Part shown: positions 16,409-25,912 of the stretch, piece after piece
Numbering within the stretch: the first letter of the stretch is position 1
Layout of the letters: every line of letters begins with the position of its first letter
Assembly: GCA_945860245.1 (NCBI GenBank)
Contig: CAMAPO010000002.1
Coordinates: 62,001 to 126,000, forward strand
DNA: 64,000 nt
DNA from: Bifidobacterium breve
Lineage (GTDB): Bacteria; Actinomycetota; Actinomycetes; Nanopelagicales; Nanopelagicaceae
Reading direction: 5' to 3'
Notes under the pieces: model-generated
Databases searched by the model: none
What the model saw: the letters and a program-made list of their open reading frames with translations, nothing else
Told to the model about the DNA's origin: nothing
Translations under genes and position numbers: made by a program

Positions 16409-17274
16409 TGCGTGATTCTTACAACGGTTACCGTGCTCTTCTGGTGCACGCTCACCCGGATGATGAGACTATTAATAACGGCGCGACAATGGCACTTTAC
16501 GCCGCCATGGGTGCGCAAGTAACGCTAATTACCTGCACTCGTGGTGAAGAGGGAGAGATTCTTACTTCTGAGTTAACTCATCTTGCCAGCTCTGCAACCG
16601 ACGCATTAGGCGAACACCGTGAAACTGAACTCGCCAATGCGATGAAGGCCTTGGGAATTACCGATTTTCGTTTCTTGGCACAAGGCGAGGGTAAATATCG
16701 CGATAGCGGAATGATGGGAACTGAAGTAAATAATCGGGCTGATGTTTTTTGGCAGGCCGATTTAGAAGAAGCCGCTGATTATCTAGTAAAAATAATTGAA
16801 GAAATTAAGCCACATATTCTGATTACCTATGATGAAATCGGGGGATATGGACACCCAGATCACATCCAAGCCCATCGAGTTGCGATGCGGGCGAGCGAAA
16901 AATCTATTTGGCAGATTCAGAAAATTTATTGGAACACCATGCCTAAATCTGTGCTAGCCGAGAGTATGGCAAAGATGAAAGAGCTGGGATCTGATTTCTT
17001 CGGTGCAGAAAACGTTGATGATCTACCTTTTGCTAAAGATGATTCTTTTGTTACAACTCTTATTGATGGAAACTCTTATGTAGAAGCTAAGATGGCGGCG
17101 ATGAAGGCACATCACACACAGATTTCATTAGATGGGCCATTCTTTGCACTCTCAGATAATTTGGGGCTACAAGTTTGGGGTAATGAGTACTACACCTTAG
17201 TTAAGGGAGGAAAGTGCGGACCATTTGATGCAAATGGGCGCGAATCCGATTTATTTTCAGGCGTCAATCTCTAA
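16408..17274 (+). CDS. mshB: GlcNAc-Ins deacetylase MshB (mycothiol biosynthesis)
   Basis: 288 aa. Zinc motif AHPDDE (residues 13-18) and the downstream YDEIGGYGHPDHIQAHRVAM are the MshB hallmarks; the related amidase Mca differs around the second motif. It deacetylates GlcNAc-inositol to GlcN-Ins before cysteine ligation. The ATG at 16408 shares one base with the moeZ stop; the track TTG at 16405 is less likely. Followed immediately by a small membrane protein, as at Rv1170-Rv1171. mshA, mshC and mshD are not recognised here. Confidence 0.9.
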   Translation: MRDSYNGYRALLVHAHPDDETINNGATMALYAAMGAQVTLITCTRGEEGEILTSELTHLASSATDALGEHRETELANAMKALGITDFRFLAQGEGKYRDSGMMGTEVNNRADVFWQADLEEAADYLVKIIEEIKPHILITYDEIGGYGHPDHIQAHRVAMRASEKSIWQIQKIYWNTMPKSVLAESMAKMKELGSDFFGAENVDDLPFAKDDSFVTTLIDGNSYVEAKMAAMKAHHTQISLDGPFFALSDNLGLQVWGNEYYTLVKGGKCGPFDANGRESDLFSGVNL

Positions 17275-17589
17275 ATGAAATTTCTAGTTGCTCTTGCAGT
17301 TGGAGTTGCTACCGGAGTCGCTGCAGTGTTTCTTCACCACTTTGCTCCTCCTTTTGGTATTGCAATTGCAATTACTGGAACTTTTGCCGCAATCTGGTCA
17401 GTGGGACGTTTCTTCGGAAAACGGATATTTAAGTTGATTGCTGCTATTTCGTGGTTAGCAATCTTTTGGCGAGGTGCATCCTTGGGAGTCGGAAATGAGA
17501 TCTTTATTCAGGGTGACAGAATAGGAAATATCTTCTTACTAACTTCAGTTATCGCCTTATTCGTGGCAATCGCTCTGCCTGCAAATTAA
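17275..17589 (+). CDS. Small four-helix membrane protein (Rv1171-like, possibly DUF6113)
   Basis: 104 aa, nearly all hydrophobic: four segments (FLVALAVGVATGVAAVFLHHF, FGIAIAITGTFAAIWSVGRFF, LIAAISWLAIFWRGASLGV, IFLLTSVIALFVAIALP). Starts directly after the mshB stop, an adjacency seen in other actinobacteria. No catalytic motif; function unknown. Its 3' end overlaps the cysS-like gene convergently by 4 bp. The DUF6113 assignment is from memory of context and is tentative. Confidence 0.75.
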   Translation: MKFLVALAVGVATGVAAVFLHHFAPPFGIAIAITGTFAAIWSVGRFFGKRIFKLIAAISWLAIFWRGASLGVGNEIFIQGDRIGNIFLLTSVIALFVAIALPAN

Positions 17590-18944
17590 CTCCAACTCTG
17601 CCCATCTGGGCCATCATTTACAGCAATACCGGAATTTGACAGTAAGTCGCGCAGGCGATCGCTCTCACTCCAATTCTTATTATTCCGAGCTTGGGCACGA
17701 AGTTGTAGTAGTTCAATCTGCTCGGAGGTAAGTTCGCGAACTGCTGCGGGATGATCTAAATCTAAGCCAAGCACTGAATCTGCATAGAGAAATACTGAGC
17801 GCTTCAATTCAACCGGTACTGAGATATCCTTCTCAATCGCGCGCATTCTCAATAGAACACGGGGCGTATCGATATCTTTTGCAATCGCGCCAGCAATTTC
17901 CGAGTCCTCCAATTGATTTTGATTTTCGCCCCAAGTCGCCATGCAGGTTCGCCAGCGCTTTAAAGTTAAGTTAGCCGCTTCCAGCCCCGCCCACGTTAAA
18001 TCCATTTGTGAGCGGTAGCGATTTTCAAGTAAAGCAAGACGTAAGGCGAGCGGGTCTAACCCGCGCTCTACTAAATCTTTAACAAGAACTACATTGCCAG
18101 CGCTCTTAGACATTTTGCGGCCTTCAAATAGTAAGTGCTCACCGTGCACCCACATCTTTACCGCCTCCTGGCCAATAATTGAATTTGATTGCGCTCGTTC
18201 ATTTTCGTGGTGTGGAAACCGCAGATCTATTCCACCTACATGCAGGTCAATTCTTTTGTCCAGTAATTCAAGAGACATTGCCGTACATTCAATATGCCAA
18301 CCTGGAAAGCCTTTACCCCACGGTGAATCCCAAACCATTTCAGTGCGATTTCCGGCAGATTTCCAAAGCGCCCAATCTGCGTGAAAACGCTTGTCACCTT
18401 CATCGCTGTATTCATAACGATGTCCTGGCTTTAACGAATCCAATTTATTTCCACTGATTGCGCCATAGCTTTCAACTGACCGAGCATCAAAGTAAACCGT
18501 GCCAACTTCAGTTGCATAGGCATGTCCGCTCGCTACTAATTGAGCGATCGATTGCAGCATCAGATCAATAGTTTCACTCGCCCTTGGGTAGGAATCAGCT
18601 GGGAGGATATTAATTTTTGCTAAATCTTGATGGAATTTCTCTTCATATTTGCGGGCGATCTCAAATGGATCTTGCTTTTCTAACTTTGCCTGTTGCAGCA
18701 ATTTATCTTCATCTTGAAAATCTTCAGACATATGTCCAACATCGGTAATATTTTGAATGAAATTAACCTGGCGTCCTTCAAGTCTTAAGACGCGGACAAT
18801 TAGATCGGCAAGTAGAAAAGTTCGCAAATTACCTACGTGAGCATCTCTATATACCGTTGGACCGCAGCAGTAGATATTTACCGAACTTCCATCAACCGGA
18901 ATCACTTTTATTCCACGCGTCAAGGTGTCATAGATTGCGATCAT
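17586..18944 (-). CDS. cysS: Cysteinyl-tRNA synthetase of a divergent subfamily
   Basis: 452 aa, normal CysRS length. Zinc ligands are present: Cys in IYCCGPTVY, Cys in GWHIECTAMS and the His in FPHHENE. The KMSKS loop is intact (KMSKSAGN), and the C-terminus (RLRDLLSNSGIAVNDGPDGQSW) is typical. Where canonical bacterial CysRS has NITDIDDKI, this protein has NITDVGHMSED. MshC, the mycothiol ligase paralogue, is shorter and lacks the HHENE context, so I prefer CysRS. It may be a second copy. Located between mshB and a GNAT whose stop overlaps its start (ATGA). Confidence 0.82.
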   Translation of the reverse strand: MIAIYDTLTRGIKVIPVDGSSVNIYCCGPTVYRDAHVGNLRTFLLADLIVRVLRLEGRQVNFIQNITDVGHMSEDFQDEDKLLQQAKLEKQDPFEIARKYEEKFHQDLAKINILPADSYPRASETIDLMLQSIAQLVASGHAYATEVGTVYFDARSVESYGAISGNKLDSLKPGHRYEYSDEGDKRFHADWALWKSAGNRTEMVWDSPWGKGFPGWHIECTAMSLELLDKRIDLHVGGIDLRFPHHENERAQSNSIIGQEAVKMWVHGEHLLFEGRKMSKSAGNVVLVKDLVERGLDPLALRLALLENRYRSQMDLTWAGLEAANLTLKRWRTCMATWGENQNQLEDSEIAGAIAKDIDTPRVLLRMRAIEKDISVPVELKRSVFLYADSVLGLDLDHPAAVRELTSEQIELLQLRAQARNNKNWSESDRLRDLLSNSGIAVNDGPDGQSWS

Positions 18945-19918
18945 AATTTAACCGATTTATTAGCCAAGACGCGATACACAAACTTATGGTGTGTCCTAAA
19001 CCCCATTGATTGATAGAGCGCAAGAGCTGCACCGTTTTCATCATCTACTTGTAAAGCGACTTTGGTAGCGCCATCATCTTTTGCAGCAGCTAATAAATTA
19101 GCCATCAAAATCTTTGCCACTCCTTTACCCCGAAATGAAGGGCTAACAAATAACCTTGTGACAATTGACCAAGTACCAGCGGTTGCGATTCGCCCAATAG
19201 CAATAAGTTTCCCATCAGATTTCACTACTCCATAGCGAGCTGGATATCGCAGCATTATCTTTTCTAGCGGCTGATCTGAATTTAGCTCTAACCATAATTT
19301 CGATGGGTTATCCATCATTTCAACCACATAGCCAGGATTACTAGCGAGTTCTATTGAGCCGATATCTTTAATCAAGAAATTTGCATCTATCTTTATATTC
19401 CAGCCGACCTGCTCTAAATATCTATCCAATTCATCAAATATAGGCAAAGGAATACTAAAAGTTGGCCTTAGCTTTTTTTCGCGATAGGTACTTATTACTT
19501 CATTGACTGCGGCAGCGAGATCGACTGGAGGATCACCGATTGGGGCAGCGCCAATCGGTAGCACTGAATTAGCGCGCATACTAAATCCATCAGAGATGCG
19601 AAGTCGCCACCTTCCGTAATCGACGATTTCTTCTGCAGGCCACGTAAGATCGGAAAGTTCTTCTAACTCCATAATTCTTGCTGAAAGTGGCGCACCTTTT
19701 CCTGCTAAATCAGGGAGCGGTTTAATCTCGCGCCAAATTGCGATCTCATCTGGTGAAAAGGAGATCGACTGAGATTTAGAATTTATCAATTGCCGCTCAC
19801 TCTGCAAGATTCCGACGATATCCCGAAATCCGCCGCCTGGTTCGCGCAGTCGTATAGTGACGCGTTTGCCGATCGCCCCAAGAAGTAATGAGATGGATTC
19901 TTGGGATGCCTCGTTCAT
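18941..19918 (-). CDS. GNAT acetyltransferase (Rv0428c/cg3035-like)
   Basis: 325 aa. The N-terminal 60 residues form an SH3-like beta domain (GKRVTIRLREPGGGFRDIVGILQ). The C-terminal GNAT domain contains the acetyl-CoA pyrophosphate loop VSPSFRGKGVAKILMANLLAAAKDDG and the closing ALALYQSMGFRTHHKFVYRVL. The acceptor is unknown. TAAAGT (complement of 19925-19930) ends 6 nt before the ATG, so a leaderless transcript covering GNAT and cysS is likely. Next to mshB it invites a mycothiol-synthase (MshD) guess, but MshD has two GNAT domains, so I do not call it that. Confidence 0.85.
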   Translation of the reverse strand: MNEASQESISLLLGAIGKRVTIRLREPGGGFRDIVGILQSERQLINSKSQSISFSPDEIAIWREIKPLPDLAGKGAPLSARIMELEELSDLTWPAEEIVDYGRWRLRISDGFSMRANSVLPIGAAPIGDPPVDLAAAVNEVISTYREKKLRPTFSIPLPIFDELDRYLEQVGWNIKIDANFLIKDIGSIELASNPGYVVEMMDNPSKLWLELNSDQPLEKIMLRYPARYGVVKSDGKLIAIGRIATAGTWSIVTRLFVSPSFRGKGVAKILMANLLAAAKDDGATKVALQVDDENGAALALYQSMGFRTHHKFVYRVLANKSVKL

Positions 19919-20015
19919 ATCGATACTTTAATCGGGCAACGACGCCCACGCATGGTTAGAATAGGACCAAAATAAGTTGTACTTTGAGAGTGCTACCAAA
20001 TCTGGAGGTTAGTTC

Positions 20016-20333
20016 GTGACCTATGTAATTGCCCAACCGTGCGTTGACGTGAAGGATAAATCCTGCATTGAGGAGTGCCCAGTTGACTGCATCTATGAAG
20101 GAGCGCGTGCGCTCTATATCCAGCCTGATGAATGCGTCGATTGTGGCGCCTGCGAACCGGTCTGCCCAGTCGAAGCGATTTATTACGAAGATGATATTCC
20201 TTCGCAATGGAAAGACTCCACCAAGATAAATACTGAGTTCTTTGTTGAACTTGGTTCACCTGGTGGCGCTGCCAAAGTTGGCTTGACTAATAGCGATCAC
20301 CCAACAGTCGCCGCCCTTCCGCCTAAAGAATAA
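20016..20333 (+). CDS. fdxA: 7Fe/8Fe ferredoxin FdxA
   Basis: 105 aa. Eight cysteines at positions 9, 17, 21, 25, 40, 43, 46 and 50 (CVDVKDKSCIEECPVDCIYEG and CVDCGACEPVC) match the FdxA/FdxC type with a [3Fe-4S] and a [4Fe-4S] cluster. The C-terminal extension (PSQWKDSTKINTEFFVELG) is characteristic. It acts as a soluble electron carrier. GTG start at 20016 with GGAGG 8 nt upstream. Directly followed by dapC, the same order as Rv1177-Rv1178. Confidence 0.94.
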   Translation: MTYVIAQPCVDVKDKSCIEECPVDCIYEGARALYIQPDECVDCGACEPVCPVEAIYYEDDIPSQWKDSTKINTEFFVELGSPGGAAKVGLTNSDHPTVAALPPKE

Positions 20334-20362
20334 TTTAAGCAAAGCCAGCCAGACCTTAGATT

Positions 20363-21436
20363 ATGCGCCAACCACTGCCGGATTTTCCGTGGGATGCGCT
20401 TGCACCGTATGCAGAGAAAGCCCGCGCGCATGCATCAGGGATTATCGATCTCTCACAAGGAACCCCGGTTGATGCAACTCCCGAATTGATTCAAAACGCT
20501 TTGCGCGTGAGTTCTGATTCACCGCGCTATCCGGTAACCGCTGGCACAAAGGAGCTACAAGGCGCTATTCGTAATTGGGCAATTAACCATCTGGGCGCAT
20601 CAGGTGATTTTGATGTGCTTCCTGTCATAGGCTCTAAAGAGTTAGTGGCATGGTTACCGACGGTATTGGAAAGTAAGCAAGTTATCTATCCCGAGGTGGC
20701 TTATCCAACTTATTTAGTTGGAGCACTATTGGCGCAGGCTGAACCTATCGCCGTCGGAGTGGATGCTAAAAGTTGGCCGAGCGCTGATTTTGCTTGGATA
20801 AATACTCCAGCAAATCCGACAGGTCGCGTCCACTCTGAGACTGAACTATGTTCAGCAATTAACTGGGTGCGCAACAATCAAGCAGTTTTGGTCTGCGATG
20901 AGTGCTATATAGATTTTGGTGATACAACAGTTCCAACTTCACTTCTTAAATATACAGACGGTGATAACTCTAATATTTTGGTGGTGCATTCGTTATCTAA
21001 GCGTTCCTCAATGGCTGGCTACCGTGGTGCATTCTTGATCGGTGACTCCAAGTTAATTGCGAAAATTCGTGAAGTTAGAAAACATGCGGGAATGATGGTT
21101 CCGCTACCAATTCAAAATTCTATGGTCGCAGCCCTTAGCGATGAAAAACATGTTGAGGAACAGCGTGCACGTTACAACTCGCGCCGCGCAAATCTAGCGC
21201 CAGCTCTGCAAGAAGCGGGTTTTAAAATTGATGAATCAGCAGCAGGACTTTATATATGGTGCACCCGATCTGAAGATTCATGGAAATCGGTAGATTGGCT
21301 AGCTAGCCTCGGAATTTTGGCTACCCCCGGCACTTTCTATGGACCAAAAGGCGCTTCGCATATTCGCGTCGCTATGACTGCAACTGATGTACAAATCGCC
21401 GATGCCGCAGCACGTATTCGGCAGGCCCTTAAATAA
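20363..21436 (+). CDS. dapC: Succinyldiaminopimelate transaminase DapC
   Basis: 357 aa class I/II PLP aminotransferase. LPDFPWDALAPYAEKARAH at the N-terminus, IDLSQGTPVD, the substrate segment NTPANPTG, the PLP aspartate region LVCDECYIDFGD and the Schiff-base lysine in VHSLSKRSSMAGYRG identify DapC of actinobacteria. It makes N-succinyl-2-amino-6-ketopimelate's amine for DAP, directly after DapD in the pathway. Lies 29 nt behind fdxA, and its stop overlaps the next start by one base (TAATGG). Confidence 0.9.
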   Translation: MRQPLPDFPWDALAPYAEKARAHASGIIDLSQGTPVDATPELIQNALRVSSDSPRYPVTAGTKELQGAIRNWAINHLGASGDFDVLPVIGSKELVAWLPTVLESKQVIYPEVAYPTYLVGALLAQAEPIAVGVDAKSWPSADFAWINTPANPTGRVHSETELCSAINWVRNNQAVLVCDECYIDFGDTTVPTSLLKYTDGDNSNILVVHSLSKRSSMAGYRGAFLIGDSKLIAKIREVRKHAGMMVPLPIQNSMVAALSDEKHVEEQRARYNSRRANLAPALQEAGFKIDESAAGLYIWCTRSEDSWKSVDWLASLGILATPGTFYGPKGASHIRVAMTATDVQIADAAARIRQALK

Positions 21437-22404
21437 TGGCGATCGGCATTTTACTCGTCGGTGGAATGGGTACCCGTTTAAAACCACTGACCAATCAGAC
21501 GCCTAAGCCGATGTTGCCAGTTGCGGGCATGCCAGTGACAGAGCGACAATTACTTGCTGCAAAGAAAGCAGGAATTAACACCGTTATCTTGGCTACTTCT
21601 TATCTCTCGGAAGTATTTACTCCTTACTTTGGTGATGGTTCAAAATGGGGAATGAAATTACTTTATGCAGTAGAAGAGCAACCACTTGGCACAGGTGGTG
21701 CAATACGTAATGCGGCTGCCCTTGTTGACTTTGCTGATTCCGCTGAAGAATTTGTAATACTCAACGGCGATATATTAAGTGGTCACAATATTTCTGCGCA
21801 GCTCGATTTTCACAGGAGAAATCAAGCAGATGCTACGCTTCATTTAATTGAAGTTGCAGATGCCAGGGCATTTGGTTGCGTACCGACAGATTCAAATGGG
21901 AGAGTCTTAGATTTTCTGGAAAAGATGGAGCGCCCAGTCACTAACGCTATAAACGCCGGCTGCTATATCTTCAACTCATCTGTAATTTCACAAATTCCAG
22001 AAAATACAGTTGTCAGTATTGAACGCGAAACCTTTCCCCAATTAGTTAAAAGCGGCCGCTCTGTATTTGGCTATAGCGAGCAGTCTTACTGGCTAGACAT
22101 TGGCACTCCATTTGCCCTCTTTCAAGGCTCCCGCGATATCGTCGGCGAAGGATTTCTAGTCGGCCAAGGAAGCCAAATTGGTGAGGGCTCAGTGATTACT
22201 GGTGGAACATCCATTGGCCAGAGTTCAACGATTGGCGCAAATTGCAGGATCACCAATTCGATTATCGGCGATGGGGTGCAAATTGGTAATAGCTGCACAA
22301 TCTCCGATTCATTTATTCATCATCACTCACAGATCGCGGATAATTCAAAGACTCTCGGAAAATATATTTCACCAACAGAAAATCTGCCGATTTCAGCCCA
22401 ATAA
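21436..22404 (+). CDS. Sugar-1-phosphate nucleotidyltransferase (mannose-1-P guanylyltransferase-like)
   Basis: 322 aa. N-terminal nucleotidyltransferase domain with ILLVGGMGTRLKPLTNQTPKPMLPV, LGTGGAIRNA and the metal-binding LNGDILS. The C-terminal left-handed beta-helix is built from repeats such as IGEGSVITGGTSIGQSSTIGANCRI. Context (WhiB2-like next, phosphomannomutase downstream) matches Rv3264c, annotated as ManB/GDP-mannose pyrophosphorylase, so GDP-mannose supply for envelope glycans is likely. The base specificity cannot be read with certainty. Confidence 0.87.
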   Translation: MAIGILLVGGMGTRLKPLTNQTPKPMLPVAGMPVTERQLLAAKKAGINTVILATSYLSEVFTPYFGDGSKWGMKLLYAVEEQPLGTGGAIRNAAALVDFADSAEEFVILNGDILSGHNISAQLDFHRRNQADATLHLIEVADARAFGCVPTDSNGRVLDFLEKMERPVTNAINAGCYIFNSSVISQIPENTVVSIERETFPQLVKSGRSVFGYSEQSYWLDIGTPFALFQGSRDIVGEGFLVGQGSQIGEGSVITGGTSIGQSSTIGANCRITNSIIGDGVQIGNSCTISDSFIHHHSQIADNSKTLGKYISPTENLPISAQ

Positions 22405-22470
22405 GTCGATAAATCTGCGTAAAAGAGATGAATTTGAGCGCAATTCTCTGATTTGGGTGCCGCCTTGGAC

Positions 22471-22499
22471 TTGACTAAAAGGGATTACAAGCGTGTAAT
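22471..22499 (+). promoter_or_regulatory. Sigma70-type promoter candidate for the WhiB2-like gene
   Basis: TTGACT (22471-22476), a 17-nt spacer, then TGTAAT (22494-22499). This would give a leader of roughly 57 nt with AGGAGATAAG before the ATG at 22563. It is the clearest two-box promoter in the window, contrasting with the many leaderless genes. Assigned from motif match only. Confidence 0.45.
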
Positions 22500-22562
22500 T
22501 CGTTATAGAGAAGTTACGTTCATATCGAGACGTGACCCCGAAGGTCTTTAGGAGATAAGTCA

Positions 22563-22871
22563 ATGCCGATTCGTCCAGACGCTACACCTACTGGCAATCC
22601 AACAGCCCCTACTGCTGGCCCATCAATCAAATTAGCAAATGGAGAAAATGTTGAACTCTCCTGGCAAGAGCGCGCACTTTGCGCACAGACAGATCCAGAA
22701 GCATTCTTTCCTGAAAAGGGTGGATCGACTCGTGAAGCAAAACGCGTCTGCCTTTCTTGCGATGTTCGCCAAGAATGTTTGGAATATGCGCTCGCACACG
22801 ATGAGCGCTTTGGAATCTGGGGTGGACTCTCCGAACGTGAGCGTCGCCGTTTGAAGCGCCGCCCAGCGTAA
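22563..22871 (+). CDS. whiB2: WhiB family regulator, WhiB2/WhmD-like
   Basis: 102 aa. Four cysteines at 40, 63, 66 and 72 (ALCAQTDPEAFFP, CLSCDVRQEC) bind a [4Fe-4S] cluster; the GIWGGLSERERRRLKRR segment is the WhiB sigma-contact turn and basic DNA-binding tail. The extended N-terminus and the position between the guanylyltransferase-like gene and envelope genes match WhiB2/WhmD, which controls septation in mycobacteria and sporulation in Streptomyces. A good Shine-Dalgarno (AGGAGA) precedes the ATG at 22563. Confidence 0.9.
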   Translation: MPIRPDATPTGNPTAPTAGPSIKLANGENVELSWQERALCAQTDPEAFFPEKGGSTREAKRVCLSCDVRQECLEYALAHDERFGIWGGLSERERRRLKRRPA

Positions 22872-22876
22872 CTCTC

Positions 22877-25800
22877 ATGAGTTCACATCGCGTCACTGCG
22901 ATTCTTGTACTTCACGACGGTGCAACTTGGCTGCCCGAAGTTGTAACATCACTTGCTTCTCAGACTTATGAGATAGATCGAATCGTTGCCGTTGATACCG
23001 GTTCGATTGATTCTTCCGCGAAATTAGTTAAAGGTGCACGAATACCAGTTTTATCAATGGATCGTGATACCGGTTTTGGTGAAGCTATTTATCACGCTCT
23101 TTCAACACTTCCTGCAATTGTTGATCCAGAACACGAATGGTTATGGATCATTCACGATGATTTATCAGTTCACCGAAAAGCGTTGGCAAATTTGATTGAA
23201 GAAGTAAAAACTCGTCCGAGCGTAGCAATGGCTGGTCCCAAACTTTTAGGGTGGCATGATCGAACACATCTATTAGAACTTGGAATCAGTATCGCAGCCA
23301 ATGGAAATCGTTGGACCGGTCTTGAGCCAGCCGAATATGACCAAGGACAGCGAGATGGTGTCCACGAAGTTCTTGCAGTCAGCACAGCCGGTGCGCTAAT
23401 TCGCAGAGATATTTTTGAGCAATTAGGTGGCTTTGATCCCAATCTCGATCTCTTTCGCGATGATGTAGATTTTGGATGGCGCCTTTATTCTGCAGGCTAT
23501 GCCGCGATCGCCGTATCTAGCGCTGTCGCATTTCACGCAGAAGCATCTGCAAATGAGCGACGCACCGTTGATGTCGCAGAAGCTTTTTTGCATCGTCCAC
23601 TTTTATTAGATCGACGAAATGCCGCTTATGTTCTCTTATCCAATTCGTCGTGGTGGCGCTTACCTCTCCTGACCGTGCAACTTTTGACGGGCTCAATTTT
23701 TCGTTCAATCGGGTTCTTATTTGCAAAATTACCTGGCTACGCCAGCGATGAGATTCTGGCAGTTGGAACTCTATTTATTCACCCCGGAGAATTATTTGAA
23801 GCGCGGAAAGCAAGACGAGCTCAGCGTTTAGTTCCAGCAGGTATTGCACTGAAGTTCATCCCGTCACGTTGGTCTCAGATTCGACAGTCTCTATCTAGAT
23901 CAGCGGAATGGATACGATCTCAAGTCTTTCCAGATGAAATTAGCGAAATTCGTGATATCTCAATCTTGGATGAGAATTTAGATGAAGAAGATTTATTAAC
24001 CCCGGCTTCAAATCGCAATTGGTTTTCACTGATCAAGCGTCCGCTAGTTGCTTTACCTATATTTCTTTTCTTACTGACTCTTATCTGGTCCCGTAATCGC
24101 TTTGGCTCGCTATCTGGAGGCGCTCTACCTGAACAACCAGCCGGCGTTAGCGATATTTGGAATACTTATTTCAGCGGCTGGCACTCGATCGGGATGGGGA
24201 CATCTGCGGCAGCGCCTACCTGGCTGGCCATGCTTGCAGCACTTGCTGTCCCATTCTTCGGAAATTTAAAGTTATTTATTGTGGTCCTATTCTTACTCAC
24301 TCCACTGTTGATAGCAGGAACGGGATATTTGTTATTACGCAGGCTATCCAATAACCGTTGGTTAACTGCCTGCGCATCTTTACTTTATGCAATTTCACCA
24401 GTTGCAATCTCAGCCATAAATTCAGGTCGCTTAAGTACGGTAGCCACCCTTATCCTGTTGCCACTATTTATAAATGCTTCCCAAGGAATATTTGCCCTTG
24501 ACCAATTTACGTGGCGGCGAATCTTTGGTCTCTCCCTCCTTAGTTCGGTCCTGTTGGCATTTTCACCAATCTTATTAGTAGCTGGCTTTTTATTTAGTGC
24601 TTTTGGAATACATCGTGATTACGCCGCAAGCGAGCGTGGGGTAAATGTAGAACTATTTAATCAACGCTTGTATCGGCGCATAGCGCTAGTAATTACCCCA
24701 TTTCTAATCTGCGCTCCCTGGAGTTTTGAGTTGTTGCTTCAACCAAAACGTTTCTTTATGGACTCGGGATTTCTATTTCCAGGAGGCGGTCCGAACTTAG
24801 CTTTAATGGGAAACCCAGGTGGACCTGGGTCGTTACCAATTTATATAATTAGCCCACTAACTCTTGTTCTTGGTATTTCATTATTTTCTTCCACGAAAGC
24901 TCGTTTTATCGCTGAACTTGGGTTTATCTCGCTACTAGCGGGGATTTTATTGAGCACCGTATCGCTAACTGGCAACGGTTCATCTATAGCAACCCCAATT
25001 TATGCTGGTTCACTTCTGGCTCTGACCACAATTGCTGCAATCAGTGCATCAGTAATTATGCTTGATAAATTACGGGAACGACTGATTACGACAAATATAA
25101 ACTTCCGCCATATATCAGCAGGAATACTTTTGATTATTACTGCGCTATACACGATCACCTCAATCTCTTGGGTAGTAGGCAGTGGCGCTAATTCACCTCT
25201 GCAAAGGGGGAAGAGTGTAGTTCTGCCAGCATTTCTTGCCGTGGAAAGCGATGCCAAAACTATGGTTATTCGCCCACGCGCAAATGGTCAAGAGGTATCT
25301 CTAAATTACTACATAGCTCGTGGTGGCGATGCCACGATTGCACAACCGGATATTGCACCCCCCGATAGAGAACAAATATCTAGCGCGGTACAAGAACTTG
25401 CTGATGGCAGTGGTTTAACTGCGAGTACGACTTTCGCTGTTCATGGAATTAAATATCTTTTCTTAAAGAGTCCAATTGATGAAAATATTACACGCGTTAT
25501 TGATGGCTTAGGAGGTTTTTCTAGGGCATCTTCGACAAGTGCAGGAATTGTCTGGAAAATTTCAGTAAATACAGGAGAAATTCTCTTCACCAATTCTTCT
25601 GGGAAAACCTCGGTAGTTCAGCAGGGCACGCTCGGCATCACCATAAATGAACCAGGTGAATTGACTCTGACTGAAAATTTCAGTCGTGGTTGGAGGGCGA
25701 TGCAAGATGGTTTGCGCTTAGAACGCAAACGTAGTGTCGATGCCATGCCAATATTTATCGTCACTGAGCCCGGTTTGGTGACTTTAATGTATGACGGAAC

Positions 25801-25912
25801 TTCACGCCGTGCCTGGATCTCTTTTCAAATTGTTGTAATAGTCACTGTGATTGTTCTGGCGCTACCTGCAGGACGTCGGCGACGTGAGATCGAAGATGCG
25901 GAGTTAGCATGA
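22877..25912 (+). CDS. Large membrane GT2 glycosyltransferase
   Basis: 1011 aa. The N-terminal GT-A domain (residues 1-260) has the GT2 hallmarks VTAILVLHDGATWLPEVV, VDTGSIDSSAKL, the DxD-like IHDDLS and the acceptor motif DDVDFGWRLYSAGY. After about residue 390 at least ten hydrophobic helices follow, then an extracytoplasmic C-terminal beta domain and a last helix (AWISFQIVVIVTVIVLALPAG). It probably transfers a sugar to a lipid- or surface-linked glycan. Starts 5 nt after whiB2 and overlaps the DUF5719 gene by 4 nt, as in Streptomyces. Acceptor unknown. Confidence 0.85.
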   Translation: MSSHRVTAILVLHDGATWLPEVVTSLASQTYEIDRIVAVDTGSIDSSAKLVKGARIPVLSMDRDTGFGEAIYHALSTLPAIVDPEHEWLWIIHDDLSVHRKALANLIEEVKTRPSVAMAGPKLLGWHDRTHLLELGISIAANGNRWTGLEPAEYDQGQRDGVHEVLAVSTAGALIRRDIFEQLGGFDPNLDLFRDDVDFGWRLYSAGYAAIAVSSAVAFHAEASANERRTVDVAEAFLHRPLLLDRRNAAYVLLSNSSWWRLPLLTVQLLTGSIFRSIGFLFAKLPGYASDEILAVGTLFIHPGELFEARKARRAQRLVPAGIALKFIPSRWSQIRQSLSRSAEWIRSQVFPDEISEIRDISILDENLDEEDLLTPASNRNWFSLIKRPLVALPIFLFLLTLIWSRNRFGSLSGGALPEQPAGVSDIWNTYFSGWHSIGMGTSAAAPTWLAMLAALAVPFFGNLKLFIVVLFLLTPLLIAGTGYLLLRRLSNNRWLTACASLLYAISPVAISAINSGRLSTVATLILLPLFINASQGIFALDQFTWRRIFGLSLLSSVLLAFSPILLVAGFLFSAFGIHRDYAASERGVNVELFNQRLYRRIALVITPFLICAPWSFELLLQPKRFFMDSGFLFPGGGPNLALMGNPGGPGSLPIYIISPLTLVLGISLFSSTKARFIAELGFISLLAGILLSTVSLTGNGSSIATPIYAGSLLALTTIAAISASVIMLDKLRERLITTNINFRHISAGILLIITALYTITSISWVVGSGANSPLQRGKSVVLPAFLAVESDAKTMVIRPRANGQEVSLNYYIARGGDATIAQPDIAPPDREQISSAVQELADGSGLTASTTFAVHGIKYLFLKSPIDENITRVIDGLGGFSRASSTSAGIVWKISVNTGEILFTNSSGKTSVVQQGTLGITINEPGELTLTENFSRGWRAMQDGLRLERKRSVDAMPIFIVTEPGLVTLMYDGTSRRAWISFQIVVIVTVIVLALPAGRRRREIEDAELA

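Noticed and set aside
18941-19918. GNAT as mycothiol synthase MshD
   Set aside because: MshD has two GNAT domains; this protein has one plus an SH3-like N-domain of the Rv0428c type.
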